From: Rhabdophis nuchalis | Taxonomy: Eukaryota > Chordata > Lepidosauria > Squamata > Natricidae | Direction: 5' to 3' | Assembly: GCA_039707465.1 (NCBI GenBank) | Contig: CM077645.1 | Coordinates: 164,387,503-164,451,502, forward strand | DNA: 64,000 nt | Shown here: piece by piece, positions 9,600 to 20,733 of the stretch | Layout of the letters: every line of letters begins with the position of its first letter | How positions within the stretch are numbered: position 1 is the stretch's first letter | Position numbers and translations under genes: made by a program | Notes under the pieces: model-generated | Told to the model about the DNA's origin: nothing | The model's input: only the letters and a program-made list of their open reading frames with translations | Database searches by the model: none

Positions 9600-11907
9600 A
9601 TGGCTCCCAGGAAGCGTGGTGGAAAGAGGAGAGTACGGAGCAGCAATGCAGGTGACAATTTGCAAGCTGGGAATGCAGAAATTGCTGTGGAAGCTGGGGA
9701 TGCAGGACTTGCTGTGCCAGCTGGGGATACAGAACTTGCTGGGCCACCTGGGCCACCTGGGGATACAGAACTTGCTGTGCCACCTGGGGATACAGAGCTT
9801 GCTGGGCCACCTGGGCCACCTGGGGATGCAGAACTTGCTGTGCCAGCTGGGGATACAGAACATGCTGTGCCACCTGGGCCACCTGGGGATGCAGAACTTG
9901 CTGTGCCACCTGGGGATACAGAGCTTGCTGGGCCACCTGGGCCACCTGGGGATGCAGAACTTGCTGTGCCAGCTGGGGATACAGAACTTGCTGGGCCACC
10001 TGGGCCACCTGGGGATACAGAACTTGCTGTGCCAGCTGGGGATACAGAACTTGCTGGGCCATCTGGGCCACCTGGGGATACAGAACTTGCTGTGCCAGCT
10101 GGGAATGCAGGTGACAAAAATGTGCAGCGCAAGCATGGTGGAAAGAAGCAAGTGCGGAGAAGCACTGAAAGTGCCAGCAAAGCTGGGAAGAAAATAACCA
10201 TTGAGGTAAAGAAGGAGATTGTGGAAAAGCATGACCGTGGCATTCGTGTGACTGATCTGGCCTCGGAGTACAAGATGCCAAAGTCAACAATCTCTACTAT
10301 TTTAAAAAACAAAGCCGCCATCAAAGGAGCTGAAGGAGTTGCTAAAGGCGTAACAAGATTAAGCAAGCAGAGGACGCAAGTGTTGGAAGAGGTGGAAAAA
10401 CTTTTGTTGGTGTGGGTGAATGAGAAACAGCTGGCAGGTGATAGCGTTAGTGAAACTATGATCTGTGAGAAAGCCAGGAGATTGCACAGTGATTTAGTGC
10501 AAGGAAGCCCCTCTACAAGTGCCACGAGTGACGACTTTAAAGCCAGTAGAGGGTGGTTTGAAAAATTCCGCAGAAGAAGTGGCATCCACAGTGTGATTAG
10601 ACATGGTGAGGCTACCAGCTCTGACAAGGCCGCAGCAGAAGCCTACAAGGTGGAATTTGCAGAATTCATGGCAACAGAAGGCTACGTCGCTCAACAAGTC
10701 TTCAACTGTGAAGACTTGGGCTCTTCTGGAAAAAAATGCCAAACAGAACCTACATCACGCAGGAGGAAAAGGCACTACCAGGGCACAAGCCCATGAAGGA
10801 CAGATTGACCCTTTTGCTGTGTGCCAACGCAAGTGGCGATCTAAAAATCAAACCACTGCTGGTTTACCATTCACAGACCCCTCGTGCATTTAGGCAACAA
10901 AATGTCAACAAGGCCAGACTGCCCGTCATGTGGAGATCCAATGCCAAAGCTTGGGTGACAAGGCAGTTGTTCATGGAATGGCTGCACGAGGTGTTTGCAC
11001 CCACTGTCAAAAAGTATCTCTCTGATAACCAGCTGCCTGAAAGGTGCCTTCTTCTAATGGACAATGCCCCAGCACACCCTCCAGTCTTGGTGGATGATAT
11101 GGATGCTGAGTATGACTTCATCAAGGTCAAGTTCCTCCCCCCAACACAACACCACTTCTGCAACCAATGGACCAGCAAGTCATCTGCAACTTCAAGAAGC
11201 TGTACACAAAGGCGCTCTTCACTAGGTGCTATAATGTCACTGAAGAGACGTCCTTGACTTTAAAAGAGTTCTGGAAGAAACATTTCAATGTTGTCCACTG
11301 CATTAACCTCATTGACAAAGCCTGGCAAGAGGTCACTCACCGAACTCTAACTGCAGCCTGGAGGAAACTGTGGCCAGAATGTGCCACTGAACAGGAACAG
11401 GAACATGACATAGACCTAGAAGGGTCTGACACAGAGGTAGTGGACGAAATTGTGTCCATGGGCAAGAGTATGGGTCTGGACGTTGACGGTGCTGATGTGG
11501 AAGACCTTGTTGAGGAACATAGGGAGGAGCTGACCACTGAGGAACTTTCTGAACTCCACAGTGAGCAGCAAAAGGCACTTCTTGAGGAGCATTCAACAGA
11601 GGAGGAGGAAGAGAGGGAGGAGGTTACCAGTGATGCCATAAAAGCCATTATGGTAAAATGGCATGAGTGCCATGATTTCTTTGAAAAGCACCACCCCAAC
11701 ATAACTGTCACGAACAGAGTGTTAAATCTCATGGATGATAATGTGGTGTCTCATTTCCGGAAGGTTTTGCAACGCAGGAAAAGACAAGTGACATTGGACA
11801 GATTTTTCAGCAAAGCTGAGCCTGCAGCTAAGAGACAAAGGAGAGAGGAAAGCCCTGAAGAAGCCTTTGATGTCCTTATGGAGGGGGACTCTCCCTCCAA
11901 ACAATAA
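9600..11907 (+). pseudogene. pogo/Tigger transposase, two frameshifts
   Basis: The ATG at 9600 begins a basic N-terminus (MAPRKRGGKRRVR). About 140 residues of a 21-residue repeat follow, then a second basic patch. Next come a CENP-B N-type helix-turn-helix (about residues 198-255, 'DLASEYKMPKSTISTILKN') and a second CENP-B-type DNA-binding domain (about 260-330, ending 'GWFEKFRRRSGI'). The DDE nuclease spans about 10,690-11,340, with 'LLLMDNAPAHPP' and 'MDQQVI'. A one-base loss at 10711-10718 falls on the first catalytic block ('NCDET' in relatives, 'NCED' here), and another in the C run at 11137-11142. The C-terminus is acidic, with 'QVTLDRFF' at 11785-11808, and ends at TAA 11905. It would bind the element ends and move it by cut-and-paste; this copy is not functional as read. 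Confidence 0.9.
9690..10110 (+). repeat. 63-bp coding minisatellite in the transposase
   Basis: About six and a half tandem units of 63 bp encode a 21-residue unit of two halves, GDTELAVPA and GDTELAGPPGPP, with small substitutions. The unit length is a multiple of three, so frame is kept. Because the DNA unit has no stop in several frames, it also opens long spurious frames on both strands (for example 9494-10627 minus). The flanks carry a duplicated basic motif (RGGKRRVRS and HGGKKQVRRS), which suggests the expansion arose inside a duplicated segment. Confidence 0.92.
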
Positions 11908-11992
11908 CTGCCTCCCACCTGCCTTCATCCATGCCAGAAGTCATCTCAAGCAAGCTTGGTGTTCTCTCTTTACTGTGTACTGTACATACATT

Positions 11993-12545
11993 ACCATACT
12001 GTACAAATGTGTAATTTTTGCCTATGTTGGGGTGCTTCCATAACCTTAAAACCAGGTCAGAAATGTACAAATGTGTTTTGTGATTTGTTTCATATTTTGG
12101 GGTGCTTCCATAACCTTAAAACCAGGTCAGAAATGTACAAATGTGTAATTTTTGCCTATGTTGGGGTGCTTCTATAACCTTAAAACCAGGTCAGAAATGT
12201 ACAAATGTGTTTTGTGATTTGTTTCATATTTTGGGGTGCTTCCATAACCTTAAAACCAGGTCAGAAATGTACAAATGTGTTTTGTGATTTGTTTCATATT
12301 TTGGGGTGCTTCCATAACCTTAAAACCAGGTCAGAAATGTACAAATGTGTAATTTTTGCCTATGTTGGGGTGCTTCTATAATCTTAAAACCAGGTCAGAA
12401 ATGTACAAATGTGTTTTGTTATTTGTTTCATATTTTGGGGTGCTTCTATAACCTTAAAACCAGGTCAGAAATGTACAAATGTGTAATTTTTGCCTATGTT
12501 GGGGTACTTCTAAAACCACAATACAGTACAAGTTGAGAACTGTAC
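11993..12545. repeat. right subterminal tandem array (~65-70 bp units)
   Basis: About nine units, each starting near 'gtacaaatgtgt' and ending 'ttaaaaccaggtcagaaa'. Two unit types are interspersed, one with 'aatttttgcctatgttgg' (~65 bp) and one with 'tgatttgtttcatatttt' (~70 bp). The array lies between the transposase stop and the right terminal repeat, inside the transposon. Confidence 0.92.
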
Positions 12546-12848
12546 AAATGTCTCTTGTAATTTTTTTCATATTTTGGGTGCTTCAAAACCCAAAAAACAA
12601 GGTCAGAACGGATTAACCGGATTTACATTGAACCCTATGGGAAACTGTGCCTCTCTTCACGACCAATTCTGTTCGCGAACAGAGTCCGTTCAAGATTCAC
12701 GACCAAAAAACAAGGTCGGAACGGATTAATCGGATTTACATTGAACCCTATGGGAAATTGTGCCTCGCATCACGACCAATTCGGATCGCGACCAGAGTCA
12801 TTTCACGAATTAAGTTCGTGATCCGAGGTACCACTGTATATTATATAT

Positions 12849-13449
<601 letters not shown>

Positions 13450-13982
13450 ACTTCCTAGCCAAATCCAATATTCCAATATGCTTAATTGTTGCAAAATCAT
13501 CCCTGGTCATCTATATGCATTAAAATTGAACTAAGGATCATGTTCACTCATCTGTACTGACCAAATTCCAAATATATAATTTGGAAAATATTGCAATGAC
13601 TGGCATAAAATCATCCAGTTAGCTTAATGGTCAAGTGGGAAATCTTTGGTATTGATTTTTTTTTCTTAGTCAAAGTCTAATATTTTAACCCTACCTTGCA
13701 ACATGGATTACTTTGATGTGCTCTCAAGTTGTTCTGAAGTGCACAACAGACTTGTTCAGATTACAGACAAATTAAAAAAAGCTACCAATTGGGCAGCTTT
13801 GATATGCAGTTCAAAAAAATCACAAAGCCACCCATCCTGAAAACATTTTAATCTCACCCTGGCTAAGAAACTGAAATCTTCTGCCACAGTACAAGCTGAA
13901 GTGGTTTTAGGCCACAAAATTGTTTAGTGGAGGTCAATTGTGTGTGGTTTTTTTTTGCTTTATGGCACTGAATCACATCATC
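13450..13982. other. unique AT-rich sequence
   Basis: Nothing recognised. Confidence 0.4.
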
Positions 13983-14100
13983 CTCTACAGCAGGGGTCCC
14001 CAACCTTTGCAACTTTAAGTCTGAAGGACTTCAACTCCCAGACTTCTCCAGCCAGCTTTGCTGGCTGGAGAAGTCTGGGAGTTGAAGTCCTTCAGACTTA

Positions 14101-15757
14101 ATACAATACAATACAATAGCAGAGTTGGAAGGGACCTTGTAGGTCTTCTAGTCCAACCCCCTGCGTGGGCAGGAACCTTATACCATTTCAGACAAATGGC
14201 TATCTAACATCTTTTTAAAGACTTCCAGGGTTGGGGCATTCACAACTTCTAGAGGCAAGCTGTTCCAGAGGTTAATTGTTCTTACTGTCAGGAAATTTCT
14301 CCTTAGTTCTAAGTTGCTTCTCTCCTTGATTAGTTTCCACCCGTTGCTTCATGTCCTGCCCCCAGGTGCCTTGGAGAATAGTTTGATTCCCTCTTCTTTG
14401 TGGCACCCTCTGAGATATCGGAACACTGCTATCATGTCTCCCCTGGTCCTTCTCTTCATCAAGCTAGACATACCCAGCTCCTGCAACCGTTCTTCATATG
14501 TCTTAGTCTCCAGTCCCCTAATCATCTTGGTTGCTCTTCTCTGCACTCTTTCCAGAGTCTCCAAGTCTTTTCTACATCGTGGCGACCAAAACTGTATGCA
14601 GTATTCCAAGTGTGGCCTTACCAAGGCACCATACAGTGGCATTAACACTTCACGTGATCTAGATTCTATCCCTCTGTTTATGCAGCCTAGAACTGTGTTG
14701 GCTTTTTTGGCAGCTGCTGCACACTGCTGGCTCATATTTAAATGGTTGTCCACTAGGATTCCAAGATCCCTCTCACAGTTGCTACTATTGAGCAAGGTAC
14801 CACCTATACTGTACTTGTGCATTTGGTTTTTCTTGCCTATATGTAGGACCTTACTTTTTTCACAATTGAATTTCATTTTATTAGATAGTGCCCAATGTTC
14901 AGGTTTGTCTAGATCCTTCTGTATCTTAAGCCTATCTTCTGGAGTGTTGGCTATTCCTGCCAGCTTGGTGTCGTCTGCAAATTTAATGAGTTCCCCATTT
15001 ATCCCCTCATCCAAATCGTTGATGAAGATGTTAAAGAGTATTGGGCCTAAAACAGAGCCTTGGGGGACTCCACTGCATACTTCCTTCCATGTAGATGCAG
15101 TTCCATTGAGGACTACACGTTGAGTGCGGTTGGTCAGCCAGTTGTGAATCCATTTGCTGGTGGTGCTGTCTAACCCACAATTTTCTACTTTATCTAATAG
15201 TAGGTTATGGTCTACTTTATCAAATGCCTTACTGAAGTCCAGGTAAATTATATCAACAGCATTCCTCTGGTCCACTGATTTTGTCACTTTGTCAAAGAAT
15301 GCAATTAGATTCGTCTGGCATGATCTGTTTTTGACAAACCCATGTTGGCTTTTGGCTATTACTTTGTTTGCTTCTAGGTGTTCACTTATTTGTTGTTTAA
15401 TTATCTTTTCCAGAATCTTTCCTGGTATTGAGGTCAGGCTGATGGGTCTATAGTTTCCTGGATCTGTTTTTTTCCCTTTTTTGAAGATGGGAACCACATC
15501 TGCTCTTTTCCAGTCTTCTGGCAGTTCCCCGGTGCTCCAGGATCTCTGAAAGATATAGTTCAGTGGTTCTGAGATCTCATCTGCCAGTTCCTTCAGAACC
15601 CTGGGGTGTAATCCATCCGGTCCTGGTGATTTGAACTCGTCCAGGGCAGACAGGTGCTCACTTACCATTTTCTTCCCTATTTCAACTTGTGTTCCTAATC
15701 TGATTTTTGTGGTGCTGTTTTTGATTGGTTGGACTGTTTTATCCCTTTGTGTAAACT
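14101..15757 (-). mobile_element. CR1-clade LINE, 5'-truncated
   Basis: Minus strand. The 3' end at 14101 carries a short (ATTGT)n repeat tail, and the 5' truncation point is at about 15757. The sequence 'actta(a)' of the host MITE is present at both junctions, consistent with a 5-6 bp target duplication. About 1.66 kb is kept, mostly reverse transcriptase. Confidence 0.9.
14178..15757 (-). pseudogene. CR1 ORF2 fragment with one premature stop
   Basis: It begins in frame from the truncation point and encodes the RT: 'SPGPDGLHPRVLKEL', 'DPGNYRPISLTSIPGK', 'SQHGFVKNRSC', 'YLDFSKAFDKVDH', '[15 protein letters not shown]' and 'FADDTKL' (catalytic pair in the FADD form usual for CR1). The thumb and C-terminal part follow ('VRPHLEYCIQFW', 'LERVQRRATKMIRGLE'). 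One TGA at 14349-14351 stands where CR1 relatives have an Arg codon CGA. Beyond it the frame stays open for 56 more codons, ending like CR1 proteins ('LDSHLSEMV') at TAA 14178-14180. There are no frameshifts, so the copy is young. It lacks the endonuclease half. Confidence 0.92.
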
Positions 15758-15879
15758 TAAAGTTGCAAAGGTTGGGGACCCCTGCTCTACAGCACAAATG
15801 ACTTGGTTGAATGAAATCTGTGACTGTGGAAGACTACTATAGGAAGTTAGCATTCACCCCTCTCCTAGGAAAATGAAAT

Positions 15880-16391
15880 ATTTTAGGAAATATTAAAAGG
15901 GCATTATATTTCCCCCAAAAGGGAGGCAGAAACTCAGCTCCCCCCCCTCCCACTTTTGTCAATGGGCCATTAAGGGCTGAGCCAGTCTATTCTACATAAC
16001 AGAGATCTACCTCCTTCAGGCAGAGCCATAGTAGGAATTACCCAAAGTCCTTTCATTACATCGTCACCCAGCAAGAGTCAACCAAGCCTGGAACTCAAAG
16101 ACAACCTACAAAGTTACCCCTGCATGGCCCCGTGGGAGTCTGACAACCAATCAGAATACAAGCTCAAATTCAAAGGCCAACAGAGGGTATAAATCTATTT
16201 CTATCTCTCACCCATGTGTCTTTTTTGTTCAGGACCTCAAACCATGTGATCCTGTCCACCATTAAACCATCTTTCCAAGCAGCCTCCATATTTTCAGTGC
16301 CTTTCTTCCCACTTGGAACTGAACCCAGATGGATGTTTCTTCCAAAACTACTACAGATATAGCTTGGTGTGTTCTGAATATTCAACCAACA
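15880..16391 (+). mobile_element. LTR-like block (possible solo LTR)
   Basis: The order of signals fits a retroviral-type LTR: CCAAT at 16147-16151, TATA box (tataaatc) at 16188, and an ATTAAA polyadenylation signal at 16261, about 72 bp after the TATA. I cannot see certain TG...CA ends or a target duplication, and no gag or pol sequence flanks it. If real, it is a decayed solo LTR. A chance promoter-like arrangement is the alternative. Confidence 0.4.
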
Positions 16392-17224
16392 CCTTCACTT
16401 CTGAGTGAAGGTAAAGAGGGAAAAGTCAGCTCCTTCTGGCTCACAGTCCTACAAATGAACTTTGATATTCTTGCAGCTTCTTAAACATCTAAGCCCCCGA
16501 ATGGGGTAGATCCCTGTGTAAAAGACCTAGACAAGATTCTGGGTCTTTTCGCTCAGTGAAATGCAAAAGAAATACATTATACAGTGCATTCCAACAAGCT
16601 GTGATATTTTTTAGCAATAAATCTTCATGAGGCTGTGCAAAGCTTTGAGGGGACGCTTTGCTTTGATGATGCTTCAAGGGAAGTATTCCTTTGAAGCTGT
16701 TTCAGGAAGCAACCTGGTACCCCACTTCTAAAAAGCAAAAGCAAGCAGCGCCTTCAATTCTTCTGGGGCCTCTTCTGGCATATTAGTAGTTGCCGCACCC
16801 TGTCAAAGCAAAGTGCAGCTTGCACACAGGCAGATTAGTCAGCAGATGTTAAAACATTTATCATGGAAAGCAATTCTTTCCATCAAGGGGAAAAAAACCT
16901 GAGAGAGAAAACCAGGCAGACCTCTTCTATCTTATTTGCAAGTAGAAGGCTACCTTATACAATATTTACAGACAAAGCCATGCAATCAGCTGTTAATACT
17001 CTATAATTTCAAAATGTGTCCACACATTAAAAGACATGCACGTCTAAGTCAATAGAACCCTCATCAGGTATCAGCATCTTGATTTTACAATTGCACGCAA
17101 GATGTTTTGTGTGTGGGGGAAATACACAAAGTTTTGATTTCTACTATCTAAAATCTGGAACTATAACAACCAAGCTCTTCATAGATTGCCTCCCTGACAA
17201 GGAAGAATTATTATAACTAAAATA
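16392..17224. other. no recognisable feature
   Basis: Unique sequence. Small ORFs here show no motif. Confidence 0.4.
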
Positions 17225-17372
17225 AGATACTATAAAAAGAAATAAGAAACCTTAGTGAACGAAGAAGAGAATTCAGGCAGAGGAAACTAAATTGGAGAAG
17301 ATACTATAAAAGGAAATACGAAACCTTAGCAAAGGAAGAAGAGAATTCAGGCAGAGGAAACTAAATTGGAGA
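17225..17372. repeat. 74-bp tandem duplication
   Basis: Two head-to-tail units, 17225-17298 and 17299-17372, share 'gagaattcaggcagaggaaa' and differ at a few positions. This is a simple local duplication. Confidence 0.9.
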
Positions 17373-17936
17373 ACAGTAGGAGGAAAATGAATCATCACAA
17401 TAATAAGATTTGGGTTATAAAGTGAAACTTTAAGAGGGAAAAGCTATTGTTGTAGTTGATTAATGCATTATTAATGCTGAGAAAGGCCAGAGGAAATACG
17501 ATGGTGGCATTTGTTAAAATATCATATCATAAGAAAAGTCATGAGTCACGCATTATTGTGGTAAATGCTGAGTATAGGTAATGCTCGAGTTACGATTGCT
17601 ATCACTCTTGCTAAGGAATGTGGTTGTAAAGCATGATGTTATGTAACCACGTTGCTTGATGATGGCAATCCAGGCGGTCCTAGTTGCCATTGTAACCCAA
17701 GATACGAAGCTCATTAAGCAAGAAGTGGTGGGAGTCTCTGGTAAGGAACAGGGAGATTGGGGATGCTGTCGGACGCCCAGCAGAGACTTGGGGGAAGAGG
17801 GTGCTGGTATTTGGAGCAAGTTCATGAAGGCCAGGGAAGGAGGATGTGAGATATGTGTTAGCACAGGGAGCCCTGGGAAGGAGCATGCCAGTAGATGTGC
17901 GCAAGTTTATAAGGCCAGGAAGGCCAGGGAAGGATG
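17373..17936. other. no recognisable feature
   Basis: Mixed sequence with moderately GC-rich stretches near 17750-17940. Several overlapping frames are open on both strands and none shows a motif. Confidence 0.35.
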
Positions 17937-17944
17937 GTGTAGGG

Positions 17945-18318
17945 CAGTGATGGCTAACCTTTTTTGGCTTGCGTGCCAAAAGCGGGGGGAGCGCAGGGGG
18001 GTCGTGCGTGGGCTTGCCACACCCATAATGCTATGTCCATGACCCCCTGCTTTTGGCACGCTTTTTTCGCCCTCCCCAGACTGCAGAGGCTTTCTAGGAG
18101 CCTGGGAAGGGTGAAAACAGCCTCCCCTCCCCACCTCCAGAGGCTTCAGGAGATTCCCTGAAGCCTCCAGAGGGCAAAAAAAAGCCTCAAAAGAAGGCCT
18201 AAATCAGCTGGCCAGTGCACACATACACACTAGTGCTGACAGGGCAATGCTTCCCGTGCCCTAAGAAATGGTTCTGCGTGCCACCTGTGGCACCCGTGCC
18301 ATAGGTTCGCCATCACTG
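17945..18318. mobile_element. hAT-type nonautonomous element (374 bp)
   Basis: Inverted ends CAGTGATGGCTAACCT and the complement of 'ggttcgccatcactg' are flanked by exact 8-bp duplications 'gtgtaggg' (17937-17944 and 18319-18326). The interior is GC-rich with 'tgccaaaagc' and 'cttttggcacg' in inverted orientation. It is noncoding and depends on a hAT transposase elsewhere. Confidence 0.93.
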
Positions 18319-18326
18319 GTGTAGGG

Positions 18327-19180
18327 TGCATGTGAGCAAAGGAAGGTTGTGGGAAAGGGAGACTTATCTGAGTGACTTGTGTTCTTTTCTGCCAGATTCC
18401 CCATTGACTTTGCTGAAAGGTCGCAACTGGTGATCATATGATAATGGGACATTGCAACCAGTTGAAGTGCAAGCTGGTTGCCAAGCTCTTGAATTTTGTT
18501 CATGTGACTGTAGGGACATTACAATAGTCTGAACTCCAAGGTCAGTCGAAAGTCCCTTCATTCAGCACAGCTGCAACTTTGAATGGTGGTCAAATTAACA
18601 GACCTAACTTAAGGACCATCTACATAATGTTAAATATCCAGATTTCCAATTTTTCTAAAGAACAAGAGATTCTGTGGATAACTTGAAGAATTAGGCTTTC
18701 ATGTGTGTGGTCTTTAATTGCAAGAATGATCAGCGATAGCAACTGACGTGGAGTATGGGAAATAAAAGTCCATATATCTGGAGGGGATACAGTTTGAGGA
18801 AGGCTGTCCTGAATATTTGCAATTGATTGAATTAATGTATGCAGATCATAGGGAGAAAACCTATCTCCAGAATGGGCACATATTTTCAATCAACATGTTT
18901 TAGAAACAGGTCTCACACGGTGAATGGAAGAAACTTTTCAAAAGTGTGGAAAAGCTGTACAGCTAACTTAATAGGTGGTGAAAAAAATTCAATTTGTACT
19001 TCTTTTCTACAGGTAATCAATTAGCCTTTGATGAGCAGCGTTTGGATTTTTTTCCCCGTCTTCCTGAAATAGTTCCATCTGAATTCCCCAAATATTAAAT
19101 ATGCACAATGAAGTGAGGAAAATGAAACTCATTCTTAATAGAGATCTCCTGCTACGTTGCTTTATTTTATAATTGGAGCT
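18327..19180. other. no recognisable feature
   Basis: AT-rich unique sequence. Confidence 0.4.
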
Positions 19181-19189
19181 TTTCTAGCC

Positions 19190-19600
19190 ATACCATTCCA
19201 ATGCTTGCAACAGAATATCTTATGCCACCAGACAATTTTTGAGCTTAGACGATTTAGAACTATGTCACCTTTGGTCTGACCTAAGCATAGTACATACAAT
19301 TATCTACTACAATGTTCTATCTGTCAATGACTACTTCAGTTTCAACCATAACAATACACGAGAACAATAGATACAAACTCAAGGGAAATCACTCCAAACT
19401 TGATTGCAGAAAATACGACTTCAGCCACATAATGGTCAATGCCTGGAATGTGTCACATGACTCAGTGGTTTCTTTCCCAAACCCCCCATAACTTTAACCT
19501 TAGACTGTCTACTGTCAACCTCACCCCATTCCTAAGAGGTCTTTACAGGGCATGCATAAGCGCACCAACGTGCCTACCATTCCTGTCCTAACAACCCCAT
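19190..19600 (+). pseudogene. C-terminal fragment of a LINE ORF2, family uncertain
   Basis: Across broken frames the plus strand reads 'LDDLELCHLWSDLSIVH', 'YYNVLSVNDYFSFNHNN' and 'LDCRKYDFSHIMVNAWN'. This has the layout of the C-terminal end of CR1/Rex/L2-group LINE proteins: a 'R...DL...YKI' block, then 'F..R...WN.LP'. It carries stops and small indels. It directly precedes L2 copy D and is separate from it. The clade is not certain. Confidence 0.5.
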
Positions 19601-20458
19601 TTATTTGCATCCATTTCATGAGACTAGGGTGGTGGGTGAGGGGAAAAACCCACCGGGGAGTGTCTCCAGGCCGGCTAATGGCCCCGACGGGGAGAGCATA
19701 GTGTCCAGAATTGGGGAGGGGGTGAGGGTCTGTTCAACAGAGGGCTACTCTATCAGGACTGTGTGTGGGAGGGGCAGGCATGGCGGGAGGGGAGGGCGCA
19801 CCCGCTGCTTGCGAGCGGTGATGAACTCCGGCCCTCATGGCTCCTCTTGCTACCCAGGGGGTTCACGATCTCAGGGCCTGGGCCTTCGGCTGATGTTGTG
19901 TAATGCCAGCTCCGTGGTTAATAAAGCCCCCCTCATTTACGATCTGGTTTTGGAGGGGGGGCGGACCTGGTGGGTATTACGGAGACCTGGTTGGGCCAAG
20001 GGGGGGTGCTCCTAGTTGAAATGTGCCCACCGGGTTACCGCACATTTCACCAGCCAAGAGCCCAGGGTCGGGATGGGGGTTGGCGGTTATTATAAAGGAG
20101 GCCCTGGATCCGAGGGAGACCACTGTGCTGCAGACAGCCGGCTATGAGTCTCTATGTGTGAAGTGGGGTCATGGGAGGCAGCTGGACTTGCTGATTGTGT
20201 ACCTGGCTCCCCGCTAAGTATCAGCAGCCCTACCCGAGCTTCTCAATGTGATAGCCGAGATGGCGGTTGATACCCCTAGGCATGGGGGATTTCAACCTGC
20301 CATCGATAGGCAAATCATCTGAGACGGCACGGGAGTTCATGGCCTCCATGACGGCCATGGACCTGACCCAGTTAGTTCATGACCCCACCCACACTGGAGG
20401 ACACACTCTGGACTTGGTTTTTGCCTCCGGCCAGTGGTTGAGTGATCTTGGTTTAGGG

Positions 20459-20652
20459 CAGTGCTTCTCAATTATTTTCTGTCATGCCCCCCTAGGAAGA
20501 AGAAAACATTTCGCGCCCCCCGCGCGACTGTAAATAGTATCATTTGTCTATAAAATTGTTATAAGTACACCTCTGCCGAGGTCAAATGCGCCCCCCTTTA
20601 CGGAGCCTCGCGCCCCCCCTGGGGGGCCTGCCCCACTATTTGAGAAGCACTG
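20459..20652. mobile_element. hAT-type MITE inside L2 copy D (194 bp)
   Basis: Inverted ends CAGTGCTTCTCAA and the complement of 'ttgagaagcactg' are flanked by exact 8-bp duplications 'gtttaggg' (20451-20458 and 20653-20660). It splits the L2 endonuclease just before its C-terminal catalytic block. C-rich runs inside ('gcgccccccg') are typical of its family. Confidence 0.93.
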
Positions 20653-20733
20653 GTTTAGGGGAAATAGTCGTCATGGTCAGATCACTCTCTCCTTCGGCTG
20701 AGCTTTCCAACCACTGCATCCCACCGCGGGGAG

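Larger units (their letters stand above)
9222..12836 (+). mobile_element. complete pogo/Tigger-type DNA transposon (3,615 bp)
   Basis: The ends are inverted repeats starting 'cagtggtacctcg' on the left and the complement of 'cgaggtaccactg' on the right. TA target duplications flank them at 9220-9221 and 12837-12838. The element contains one transposase gene on the plus strand, a left subterminal array of ~20-bp units (9232-9435), and a long right subterminal array (11993-12545). Two degenerate copies of the right-end block lie at 12605-12835, each with the phrase 'accctatgggaaa'. The Tc1/mariner superfamily inserts at TA by cut-and-paste. The intact ends and few coding breaks suggest a fairly recent insertion. 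Confidence 0.92.
13991..15784. mobile_element. hAT-type hairpin MITE, interrupted by CR1
   Basis: Two pieces, 13991-14100 and about 15752-15784, rejoin into a 135-bp element made of two exactly complementary ~66-bp arms around a 3-base loop. The ends are CAGGGGTCCCC and its complement. Exact 8-bp duplications 'ctctacag' flank the whole (13983-13990 and 15785-15792). An 8-bp duplication with CAGGGGT-type ends is characteristic of hAT transposition. The CR1 at 14101-15757 sits inside one arm and therefore inserted later. Confidence 0.93.

Noticed and set aside
9494..10627. 377-residue minus-strand ORF with Ser-Val-Ser-Pro-Gly repeats, superficially collagen- or mucin-like
   Set aside because: It is the antisense of the transposase repeat region; the real coding sense is shown by the CENP-B-type domains on the plus strand.
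11993..12545. Regularly spaced repeats considered as a CRISPR-like array
   Set aside because: Units are contiguous tandem repeats with no unique spacers, inside a eukaryotic DNA transposon.
14314..15123. 269-residue plus-strand ORF
   Set aside because: It is antisense to the CR1 reverse transcriptase, whose motifs are clear on the minus strand.
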